12,599 nt of DNA from Thermomucor indicae-seudaticae (GCA_000787465.1 JSYX01000796.1:1-12599); one strand, 5' to 3'. Counted from the stretch's first letter, positions 1 to 8,803 are shown. Notes: generated from the letters alone by a model not told the origin. Numbers and translations are program-made.

Positions 1-660
1 AAAGTCAAAAAAGGCGATATTTCCGGTGAAAGTGAGAGATCCCTGGTCCAAATGAAATGACAATGGAGGGATGACGCGGGTTCCAAGGATATACTCTCCG
101 AGGAGATGGGTGTTTACGTAACGCCGCTGGGAATACCTGACTGGGATCGGTGATAATGACTACATGGAAACCTGGTTAACTGACGAGGGAATTACAAGGG
201 GCGAATATCAATCAATCATAAAAGGAGTTGTCCTTTCTGAAGAAACTGGTTTGATACAGTAAACAATAAGTTGAAGCAGCATGCGTCAATGGGACAATCA
301 GGACTGTTGTTCAAAGTGATTACGGTGCCTTTTTGTTTGTGAATTGATGCGTGAAGTGGGACTTTGGCAATGCGATATATTGTCAATATCACGAAGGTAT
401 AACAAACAGTGCAAATATGACTACAGTTCCGCAAGTAGTAACGAACAATACCAATGTAACGAGATACAGGGGACCTGGTTATGGACTTCCGCTGAAGCAG
501 ATGCATGAGCTATCCGCAGGAATGCCTGATGCAGACAAAGGATGCCGTAGATCTCATTGAGATACATTGTGAGTTTGCTCATAAAAGAATAGCTGCATTG
601 TTGGCCACAGGATTGTCACAGAAGACAATTGCATTGAAATAACCGAGAGGAATTTCGGGG
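1..660. other. Unassigned region, possible decayed mobile or coding element
   Basis: No complete gene can be built here. Several short open stretches lie on the + strand in different frames. One at about 131-259 contains the peptide ETWLTDEGITRGEYQ. Another at about 347-500 begins MREVGLWQCD. A third at about 492-642 contains FAHKRIAALLATGLSQKTIA, which has the spacing of a helix-turn-helix (basic start, small residues, Gly at the turn, then SQ..IA). The frame changes and stops between them fit either a decayed transposase-like gene or missed introns. I cannot name a family and see no terminal inverted repeats. The left edge may also be the tail of a gene outside the window. Confidence is low. 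Confidence 0.2.
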
Positions 661-930
661 TATGAAAGTCCAAAAACGCCATTTTGTGTGGGGGGTTGCG
701 CCTCTGTCGCATACTCTCTCTTTTTCTTCCTTTTTCACTTTCTCGCTCTCACGTCTCCGAATATTAAGCTATTTTCTTCGCCAGAGGAGCTTGTTTTATC
801 ACTATCCTGAACCAATTATTCTACACGTTTGAGTAGAGCATTCCGGGTGACTCACAACGCCACGCTCTTGCCGTTTTATAACTTGCCCCGTTCTCCGGAT
901 CTTTGATTCTAGCGATTTTCCTGTTTCAGC
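661..930 (+). promoter_or_regulatory. LARP1 upstream region: pyrimidine tract, CCAAT and TATA-like elements
   Basis: This stretch precedes the LARP1 start codon. It holds a strongly pyrimidine-rich block at about 701-757, a CCAAT box at 812-816 (about 115 nt before the ATG), and a TATA-like TTTTATAA at 874-881 (about 50 nt before the ATG). The bases just before the ATG (TGTTTCAGC) resemble a splice acceptor, so a 5' UTR intron is possible. Element roles are inferred from position and motif only. Confidence 0.4.
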
Positions 931-3540
931 ATGGTCAGCCCTTCGAGTCCTCAACAATCCAACATGACAGTTGAAGCTCGCGCTTTGAGACAACGACAAC
1001 AGCAGCAAGCACCAAACGTCACCTCTTCCTCGCAACCACAAGAACCCGCTGACAACAAGAAGACCATTCCTGCACCAGTTCCCGCAGTCAATGTGTGGCA
1101 AGCTCGTAAATCAGCTGCATTGAAATCGTTGGACAACAATGGCAATGGAAACCTTGTCAAGCATGCCGAAAACGGTAAGCAGTGATAAAACAAGGCCGAC
1201 GTGCCGGCTTGCTTATACTTACACACACACCTGGTTGGCAGCGTCTGCGGATCAGCAACGGCAAACATTACTGTCTGAAGCTTGGCCAGCACCGAATGAG
1301 GCAGTGGAGTCCTCTGGAGACGAACCAGAGCGAAAAGAGAAATTTATTATGCCTAAAGGTGCGCATTATTACAAGGTGCTTGCGTTTCATATATATATCT
1401 TATTGTAAATTACAGGAAAAGGGCAATGGAAACCTTATACACCCATCATTACGCACACAACACCTACACCTGGATCACGCTCTCGTGGCTCAAATCAGCG
1501 CTCACGTCAGCATGGTAAAAAAGACAAGGACAAAAAGCAGCAACAGCAGCAACGTCGTGACGGCAACAACAATACTTCACCCCGCAAAGAAAGACAACAA
1601 CGCCCAAATAAACCATCCGATAATCGCACTACTACTTCTACTATTACTACTACTGACGCTCAAACGAAACAAAACAAGTCGAAAGTCGGGTCGCCAGCTA
1701 CACCAAAACCCGATAGAACTGTTGCAACAACGACAGCACAACCGAACTCTCTACCACAACAACAAACAACAGCACCAACCACAGGCATTGGCAACGGTAC
1801 CAACGGTGTGGCACATAACAGTAATAATTATCATCATCGGGGCGGCCATCGTGGCCGAGGACGTGGCCGCGGTGGATTTAGACGGTACGAATACATGAAC
1901 CCCTATATGGCTAATCGGTTACGACCAGCGTTCATCACAGTGGATATTGAAACTTTGAGATTTTATATCATGCAACAAATGTAAGTCCAGTCAGATTTTA
2001 AGGGTTGCGTGGTTTTCTAACCTCGGTGCAGCGAGTATTACTTTAGCATTAACAATTTATGCAAAGACCTGTTTTTGCGCAGCAAGGCATGTGACACAAA
2101 GGAGAGTTATGTAAAATGCTTAATGTAACCATTTTCTTTTTAGATGGATTCCCAAGGCTACGTGGACCTGGATGTCCTTGCCAATTTCAACCGAGTCAAG
2201 GCATTGACGACAGATAAGAATCTGATCCGAGATGCGTTAAGGCGGTCCTACGTTGTTGAAATCACCAATGACGATAAAGTACGGAGGCGAGAGGGATGGG
2301 AAACATGGGTTCTCCCAGCTGTCGCAACAACAAAAACCGAAGAACCCGTTACACCACCTATGACAAATAATACCGTCGCTAATGGAGATAATGATAATAA
2401 GCGACACAGCGCAGAACAAGACGATGTATTTCAATTCGAGGACGACGCAGGGACGGACGGCAAGACGGTGCAAAAATATTACTTGTCAGAGAACGAAGAC
2501 GATGATGAACATGAAATCGACGAAGAAACCGTGGCTCGCATTATGATTGTCACGCAGCGAAAAGGGGACCGATCACATAGTGCATTGGATCCGTCCAAGA
2601 ATTCAGATATGATCAATGAAGGACTGTATCAATACGAGGCTGGAATGCGTCGATCCGGTAACGATACTCAATTCAATGGGAATGCCAAAGCGACATCGTA
2701 AGTTGCAGCTGGCTGTTCGTTAGTGGTGAATTGAATTGCTTATTTTCGAGGGAACAGGATCAAGGAGGCAGTACGACGGTTTTATCCGATGCGACCAGAA
2801 TCATTACCAAACACAGCACACACGCAGTTGCTTCGAGATGGACATGTCGGATGGGTTTTCAGTGATCAAGCATATCATTACAATCCAGCAGATTTGCTCT
2901 CGACGAGTCACAAGTCAGGGCTCAGCGAGAACGATTCCTTTGAACATCCTAGTCATGAACTCCTCCGTGAAAACGGCTTCGTCCAACATAAATACTACCA
3001 ATATCATGCCAAAGCATTACGCGAAAGGAAGCAGCTGGGTGCGGGTGCATCACACGAAATGAACACACTCTACCGCTTCTGGTCTCACTTTTTACGAGAC
3101 CACTTTAACAAAAAAATGTACAATGAGTTTAAAATGCTGGCCATTGAGGATGCAAACCAAGGATATCGGTAAGTTGCCATTGAACTGATCTTATCTCTGA
3201 ATACTAGCTAATGATATGTATATACAGGTATGGCCTGGAATGCCTGTTCCGGTTCTATTCATACGGTCTGGAGAAACGTTTCCGACCAGCGGTGTTTGAA
3301 GATTTCCAAGAGTTGACATTGGCCGACTATGACCATGGCGATCTCTATGGCCTCGAAAAGTTCTGGGCCTATCTTTATTATCGCAAAGACAAGGACGAGC
3401 GAGAACTAAAGTTGAATGACTGGCTAAGACAACTCTTATCACAATTCAACAAGGTGGAAGATTTCAGACAAGCAGCCAACAAGATCACAACCAAACCAAC
3501 AACTGAACAACAACCGTACAAAGTCCCGCAGCATGTATAA
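931..3540 (+). CDS. LARP1: La-related protein, LARP1 type (La motif plus DM15 region)
   Basis: RNA-binding regulator of mRNA stability and translation; in animals LARP1 binds the cap and 5' TOP motif through DM15. Exons: 931-1174, 1242-1358, 1416-1980, 2032-2086, 2144-2697, 2758-3168, 3228-3540, giving 752 aa. The N-terminal half is Gln/Asn/Thr-rich and disordered, with an RG patch ([14 protein letters not shown]) before the La motif at about residues 298-386 ([17 protein letters not shown], then [20 protein letters not shown]). An acidic linker follows. The DM15 repeats start near residue 573 ([12 protein letters not shown]), continue with [16 protein letters not shown] near 618 and [17 protein letters not shown] near 649, and end with a helix containing [12 protein letters not shown]. 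Intron 4 (2087-2143) must use a GC donor to join LRSK to MDSQ. The start is the first ATG of the open frame; earlier non-coding exons are possible. Confidence 0.95.
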
Positions 3541-4173
3541 TGGCTTTTAAGCCAATCATCGAGTTATATAGCTTCTTTTTGCCCTGGATATATTTGCCCC
3601 TCCCCTCCCCGATAAGGTGGTGGAAAGAACACCATCAGTGCATATAGTGCTTCAAACATGATTCATGGAAAACCTCCCTTTCTATACACCTTTTCCCCTG
3701 CCTTCTCTATTCCTTCCACATAGTACTCTTTTTTCCCTTTTTCTTTTTCGCTTGCATATGATTTGTCGTAATAACGAAAGGTCTGTTGTAGACTACCATT
3801 TTGTACAACCAGCTAGCGTTGGGAATCGTTCCTGAAAAAAAACACTGATTTCATTATTTTCCCAACAAGTTATATATCAATTGACGTGCATCTGGATATT
3901 TCAGCATTCGGAAGTTGTGTTGATCTTACCACCCAGTCTGCCTTGGATAAGAGTCTAGACTCAGAATAGATGCTGCAATTGGTTATCAGCGGAGCAACAA
4001 CGTACATAAAAGGATGTGTTCCTGTAAATAAGCGAGCGCAATGTTTGGTGTTGAGGTTGTACACACACGAAATCCGAGAAGGTGGGGAAAAAAATAGATT
4101 TTCAGCTTTTTGGGAAATGATGCAGAACGACAAGCGTCCTTAAAAGGTGCCGATCCATCCCCCGCCCGATGTT
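3541..4173. other. Intergenic: LARP1 3' flank and upstream flank of the next gene
   Basis: No gene is supported. The left part is T/C-rich (about 3590-3770), as expected for a 3' UTR or terminator region. A minus-strand frame open at 3870-4133 has no recognisable domain and lies across promoter-like sequence. I see no RNA gene or repeat array. Confidence 0.5.
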
Positions 4174-4230
4174 CATAAAAGAAGGGCTGACTGAACAAGC
4201 TCTTCTTCTTTTTCTTTCCATTCCTTCAGT
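4174..4230 (+). promoter_or_regulatory. Core promoter and pyrimidine leader of the GPI-type protein gene
   Basis: A TATA-like CATAAAAG lies at 4174-4181, about 50 nt before the ATG. A pyrimidine-rich leader at about 4199-4229 runs up to the start codon. This arrangement suggests a short 5' UTR. The call rests on motif and spacing only. Confidence 0.4.
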
Positions 4231-5051
4231 ATGCGTCTTTATTATTCCATCTGGCTTGTTGCTGCGATAGCGGCCGTCTGCTGCAGCGCTCAAGACGACA
4301 GTAACAAATACATTACGCTCCAAGTCGTGGACGCCAACAACTTTTGTACATTCCTACCGCCCACCGACTCGACTGACCGCAACATTGCCGATACAGAGTA
4401 CATGGGTAATGTGTTCTGTATGGGCAACACCCCAAAGGCCTCATCCGCGGGTCCCATCCCCAGCGGGTTTATCCAGTCGGCGCACTACGTAGCGACCGAC
4501 AACTACGTCCAAGTCACCGGCCAGATCGATCCTTCCAAGGCCAACCTGAATGCCACGGACGACGGCGGTCAGTACGACGTGGCGATGCCCCGCGGTGCGA
4601 CTTGTGCTGGCTGGCAGTTCTTTGTCAACCTCATTGAACCTGCTGGACACACTTTTTGTATCCGATGCTGTGTAAGTGTGTATATATTTCTCTTTCTCAG
4701 GAAATCGGTCCTTATCGAGAGAACCATTTGTATATACAGAATAGCAAACTCGATTGCAATCGTGGTATTTCTGAAAAAGGCTGCGCTCGTATCGTTCCCG
4801 GCGACTATTCTGGACCCATCGACAGCAATGACCCTGCTGCTACCCCATCTTCTTCTTCTTCGTCTTCTTTGTTGGCCCCTGCATCGGCGTCTTCTTCTTC
4901 TTCGTCTAGCTCCATGGCAACAAAGCCATCCTTGGCAGCCGTGGCGGACCATTCTGTTTCGGCACAATCCGTGGACAGTGCTGCCGCATCCTTATTGCCT
5001 AGCGCTGTTCTCGCTCTGTCCATGGCAGTAGTCGGTGCTTTGCTGGCATAA
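4231..5051 (+). CDS. Secreted Cys-rich, probably GPI-anchored surface protein (fungal macrophage-activating-glycoprotein-like)
   Basis: Exons 4231-4671 and 4740-5051 encode 250 aa. Residues 1-20 form a signal peptide (hydrophobic core WLVAAIAAVCCSA). The mature region has ordered landmarks: NNFCTFLPP, an IADTEYMGNVFC block, YVATDNYVQVTGQID, DDGGQYD, FVNLIEPAGHTFCIRCC, then across the splice LDC, KGC and IVPGDY. This Cys and Gly pattern matches a family I know from fungi, annotated in some genomes as macrophage-activating glycoprotein; its biochemical role is not established. The C-terminus is Ser/Ala-rich with two poly-Ser runs and ends in a hydrophobic tail (VLALSMAVVGALLA), typical of GPI attachment. 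An acceptor at 4700 would make a 29-nt intron, too short; 4739 restores the conserved Cys spacing. It is convergent with the LAG1 gene. The family name is less certain than the secreted, anchored topology. Confidence 0.78.
4848..4913 (+). repeat. TCT-type trinucleotide runs encoding poly-Ser
   Basis: Seven Ser codons at 4848-4868 and eight at 4890-4913, mostly TCT, flank a short Leu-Ala-Pro linker in the stalk of the GPI-type protein. Such tracts are typical O-glycosylated stalks and can vary in length by slippage. Confidence 0.8.
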
Positions 5052-5598
5052 TACGCCCTTTTGCTTTCTTCTTGTTGTTGTAACTCTCTCTTTACTGTTG
5101 TCATAGTAGCTACTACTACCTTCAATAATGCATTCAAACCCCATAGATGGCTATACAATACAATCCAGATGATATGTTAAGGTTTTGACAAAACGAGGTG
5201 GATACAAAACATGAGTTTTGCGCGTGATACTTTCCTGAATCAAGGACGGCCACTCCGAATCCGTCAAGATGCCATGATCGGCAAGGGATACTATGTCCTG
5301 AAGGCCATTCCCTGCGGAGATAATCCAACGTGGATCCACTGGCTGTCATATCGGTCTCATTTTACCGCAAACCTGGTTCCCAGTTGATGGACGATACACA
5401 TTTTAAGTAACCAGTACATAGAATGGTTGCACAGTACATTGGATGAAAAATGATCTATTTTAGATGATACAAGTGGGGGTAAACAAATGTGAGATGTATA
5501 TTATTAGCGGGATTAGAGAGGTAAATGTACGTTGAGGGTGTGGGGGGTAGGATATGACTACTACTACTTTGTCAAGAGATAGAGAGATATACAAGATA
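5052..5598. other. Convergent intergenic region with a short stretch open on both strands
   Basis: This lies between the stops of the GPI-type gene (+) and LAG1 (-). It is mostly AT-rich 3' flank. At about 5151-5339 the minus strand is open and protein-like (for example LADHGILTDSEWPSLIQES), but it begins at a GTG directly after an in-frame stop. The plus strand over 5211-5387 is open too (58 codons from an ATG, MSFARDTFLNQG). Neither has a domain I recognise. A gene remnant or small exon is possible but unproven. Confidence 0.3.
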
Positions 5599-6873
5599 TT
5601 AAGCAGCAGTTTTCCGTCTGCGGGCCTTTCCATTTTGTTTCATGTGATTATTCGTCGCTGGTTTTTCTTCTTCTTCTTCCTCGTCTTCGTCGTCGGATCG
5701 GACATCCTTGGCACCCGTGTTGGTGACAAGCTTGTACAGGACCTTAAAGATCATGGCCGTCCAGAACAAGATCAAGAGGTACAACCCAATCATCAGGCCC
5801 AAAATGATATACTTTACAAAGTACGGGAACCAGTGTCCTTCCAGCGGCGCCAACTTGAATTCCGGCACGTACAGATCAGGCTCCGTCATCGTCGACCAGA
5901 TCACACAGCCATACAAGTACACACGAGTGTACATCCACGACACGAGCATCAGCACAAACGTCGCATTGCAAATCATGCCCGGAATTGCATAATTCAACAA
6001 CTTGGCCAGCTATCAAGAAAAGTCAAGTAAGTGAATGATCTTTCTTTCTGCAAAAAAGCAGCTTACCGCCAAAATAGCGTCTGGCAAATCCATGTACACA
6101 AACACGGCGTTACCCACACGCGTAAAGTTGCATCCATAACTCAGCGAGATCAGCAGCAGCGTGTTGATATGGTGCATCACAAGCTCCCGATAATCCTTAC
6201 GAGGAGCCTCGATCTGGAGCACAAAGATCTGCTGTAACCAGAATGCAAACTGGACCAGATAATAGTACTTGAACACCTTGTCGTATTCGGTCACCGGATA
6301 ATCGCGCCAGAAATAGCTCGTGTCGTTCCACCACGGCGAATGATACATGATGTACTAGACAGAATCAGAATGACAACAATTTCCTCTCTCTCTGTGTGTG
6401 TATAACCTACCAGGCCACAGGAAAAACTGACTGTATAGTAAATGAAAGAGTATCCTTGTTCGGCAAATCGCTGGTATTTCTTCCGTGAAACACCCGACTT
6501 GATGGCGAGTGGAATGAGAATGTGGTTCATGATGGCAGCCCGTAAAGCAGTAAAGACACAAATGTAGAAAGACAAGAATGTCAAGTCCCAGAGACTCTTT
6601 TCATAGAGTCCGTTTGGTCGTTGGTTGGCAATGAAAATGAACTTGTCGCAGAGAGGAAGGCCAAGGTAATAGCCTGCCACAATCGCAGTAATGACTCGAA
6701 GCGGGGCCTCTATCTCTCGCTCTTAAGCTTTCTCTTTCTCTCTCTTTCTCTGCTGGAGGATATATCTAACCTATTTGGTGATGGACAAGGTACTCCATGA
6801 CGGTTCGACGGTTCCATTGCGACTTTTGAGGAACGGCCAGATTATATTTAAACGGGGGTCGTTTGTGCCTCAT
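5599..6873 (-). CDS. LAG1: Ceramide synthase (sphingoid base N-acyltransferase), TLC domain
   Basis: ER multipass enzyme that acylates sphinganine or phytosphingosine with acyl-CoA to make (dihydro)ceramide. Exons (minus): 6873-6771, 6709-6411, 6354-6067, 6009-5599; 366 aa. The N-terminus is basic, then hydrophobic (VITAIVAGYYLGL). The TLC core holds YIMYHSPWWNDTSYFWRDYP and the Lag1 motif: DYRELVMHHINTLLL with the paired His at residues 195-196, SYGCNFTRVGNAV, then MDLPDAILA joined across intron 3 to LAKLLNYA (Asp 223 and 226). The tail from residue 335 has a Ser-Asp-Asp-Glu acidic run, like the CK2-phosphorylated tails of this family, and ends in ARRRKTAA, a lysine/arginine ER-retention type. 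The start is the first ATG of the frame. It lies only 87 nt after the phosphoesterase stop on the same strand, so its promoter must be very short or overlap that gene. Which paralogue (LAG1 or LAC1 role) cannot be told. Confidence 0.95.
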
Positions 6874-6960
6874 CGCGCGGAGCAAGTGACAGAAAAAAAT
6901 TACAAGTTCAAATGCGGCAGAAAATAAAAGCAAGTTTAAAAAGGTTCAAGATCCGCCCTC
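6874..6960 (-). promoter_or_regulatory. 87-nt spacer between phosphoesterase stop and LAG1 start
   Basis: On the minus strand this reads as AT-rich sequence with a T7 run close to the LAG1 ATG. It must carry both the 3' end signals of the upstream gene and the proximal promoter of LAG1 unless that promoter lies inside the upstream coding region. I see no clear TATA box. Confidence 0.35.
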
Positions 6961-8504
6961 TCAATCCATATTCCATGCTGGATCAGGCAACGTTTCAGGA
7001 CAATCCGTTCTAGGTTCACTCAGATTGGCATAGCCATGAAATGCAAGTGCATTCGCGTCTCGACGCGTCAGGTACGGCATATTGAACAAGGCGTGCAAAG
7101 TGCTTGGAACAGAAGCGTGCTCAAAGATGTCGGTCTTTGGTAGCACCAACCCCTTGGGAACGCGCGGAGAGATCAGGACGGCTGGCACACGGATTCCTAG
7201 GCGCGTGAAATTGAAAGTTGGATGCGTCTTGCCGTCTGGATTCACTACGTGGTCTGGACTAACAGATCCCGTCCTGAGTCTCGGAAAAAGACGAATTAAT
7301 AAAGCTGTTATTGACTTACGGCACAACATGATCATAGAAACCACCATGTTCATCCTAACCCTCCGCATTATTATGATCATTATACCGCATACAGTCAGGG
7401 AACTTACCCAAGTTAGCAAAAACAAGGTATCGTTCCACTGAGGACCGGCGCGTAAAGCCTCATAGACGCGCTTATAAAACTGCTCGCCGCGTCGTATATC
7501 ATAGTAGGCACCAGCATGTGGGTGCTGATCGTTCCTCAGCCGCTGGTCGACCCCAAACATGGCTGGTTCCAGAAACGTGTACGGCGGCAAGTTGCCGTTG
7601 CGACAGTCTTCATAAAACTGATCCATGCCGTATCCCGGTTTACGGAATGGCGTTCGAAAGTAGCGGAAAAGTAAAGTGCTAGGTGCAGGCGAGGCAGAGT
7701 AAACCTTGTACCGGACGCCGATCTCATCCAGAGCCTGAAACGTGGTCTTGAATGGATAGCCCAGTTTGGGAAAGCTATTGTCGACGACGCCCCCAGATGT
7801 GGCCGCGTGTAGAAAGTTGCGGTTGGGATACGTCGAACCTTATTACATCAGTCATTTCTTTATCCAACGTCGTCTTTTATGATTGCATGACGCGTGTTTG
7901 TTTACCTGGCACAGAAGAGAACCAACGCTAATAACCGAGTTTAATGAGTGGTGGACCATGAAACAAAGGTTTGTCCTTACATCAGACACAGCAAATTCCT
8001 GGACAAGCGTGTAAAGCACGGGGAGCGTTGTCTGGTTCAAGCCCTGCATCACCTCCGCAGCTCGTGCCTTGCCGCGGTATTTTACATAGTTGGCCACAAA
8101 CCCACCCATGCTGGCCTCCGAAGACGACGAAGGCAACTTGCCATAAGGCTCATTGAAAATCTGCTGATCCACGTCCGGAATAAAGTTTTCCGGTTCATCC
8201 GTGCTTGGGTTTTGGTGTGAATATCATTCCAAGAAGCTGCTTCCTGCTTCACATACTGAAACCGTCCGTCATGAGACACGCAAAACTCTTCACCGTCCAG
8301 AGAATTACACATGGAACTGTTGGACCCATCGATGGCTGGGTCAATCTGGTTGTATTGACCCAGGAAATGGTCAAAGCTATGGTTCTCCATCATGAGGACC
8401 ACAAGGTTCTTGATCAAGCTGCCATCCGCGATGCTTATTGGCCCCCACAGCAATGGTAATAACGCCATCGTGGCCCACGCCCTGCTTATTAATATCTGCT
8501 TCAT
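6961..8504 (-). CDS. Secreted phosphoesterase, phospholipase C / acid phosphatase family
   Basis: Hydrolyses phosphate esters outside the cell, probably phospholipids (non-specific PLC) or other phosphomonoesters; the substrate cannot be read from sequence. Exons (minus): 8504-8257, 8203-7981, 7927-7906, 7838-7408, 7354-7320, 7273-6961; 423 aa. Residues 1-27 are a signal peptide. Family motifs appear in order: VVLMMENHSFDHFLGQ (residues 35-50), RWFSSVPGSTYPNR (158-171), DEHGGFYDHVVP (309-320), then GIRVPAVLISPRVPKG and FEHASVPSTLHALF. Several N-glycosylation sequons fit secretion. The 22-nt and 35-nt exons each carry a conserved motif, and the frame works only if both are spliced in. Introns 8256-8204 and 7905-7839 end in AAG, a weak acceptor; the first is the least certain junction, since the unspliced frame is open for a way. 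It is divergent from GSH1 and tandem with LAG1. Confidence 0.92.
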
Positions 8505-8803
8505 TCTAGCGGAGTGGGGTACAATGCATGAATCGCACGCTTTGGCTTATATATAACCCCAATGCCCACCATTTGGATAATAAGGAGAGATGCTGTACAA
8601 AGGGGAGAAACTATCACCTATTGCAACACACAAATCTATCAACTGCGGTAGTAGGTTTTTGAACAAGTACACGAGGCAGAGTGGCTTGATCTTTGGCCGA
8701 TGGCTTACAAATACGGCAAAAGGATTCCCGCACTTGCCTTTTTTTTTTTTCGCAACCTCTTTTTCTTTTGTGTTATTACAGCCTACGTAACTTAACGCCA
8801 GTC
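8505..8803. promoter_or_regulatory. Divergent promoter region between phosphoesterase and GSH1
   Basis: For the minus-strand gene there is a good TATA box: TTATATATAA at 8548-8557 (palindromic on both strands), about 45 nt before its ATG. On the GSH1 side there is a run of 12 T at 8739-8750, a pyrimidine block to about 8770, and TTATTACAG at 8773-8781, which looks like a splice acceptor and may close a 5' UTR intron. CTACGTAAC just downstream resembles half of a bZIP (Yap-type) TTACGTAA site; that is weak evidence. Confidence 0.45.

Noticed and set aside
1182..1898. 238-codon open frame on the + strand
   Set aside because: It overlaps LARP1 exons 2 and 3 in another frame. Its Leu and His runs are frame-shifted readings of ACT and CAA repeats, while the LARP1 frame gives the RG patch and runs into the La motif.
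2237..2473. Minus-strand 78-codon open frame
   Set aside because: Antisense of the LARP1 La motif and acidic linker, which are clearly coding on the + strand.
3870..4323. Several minus-strand open frames of 70-87 codons
   Set aside because: No recognisable domain, no splice structure, and they overlap each other and the promoter of the GPI-type gene.
4569..5158. Minus-strand open frames with poly-Arg and poly-Glu runs
   Set aside because: They are antisense readings of the TCT/TCG serine repeats and the GPI-type coding sequence. They carry no signal of their own.
5554..6030. 158-codon + strand open frame
   Set aside because: Antisense to the last exon of the ceramide synthase, whose minus-strand reading carries conserved membrane segments and the acidic tail.
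8590..8803. Open + strand frames upstream of GSH1 (including an in-frame extension)
   Set aside because: They run through a T12 tract and end before or at the conserved [10 protein letters not shown] start. They are more likely 5' UTR.
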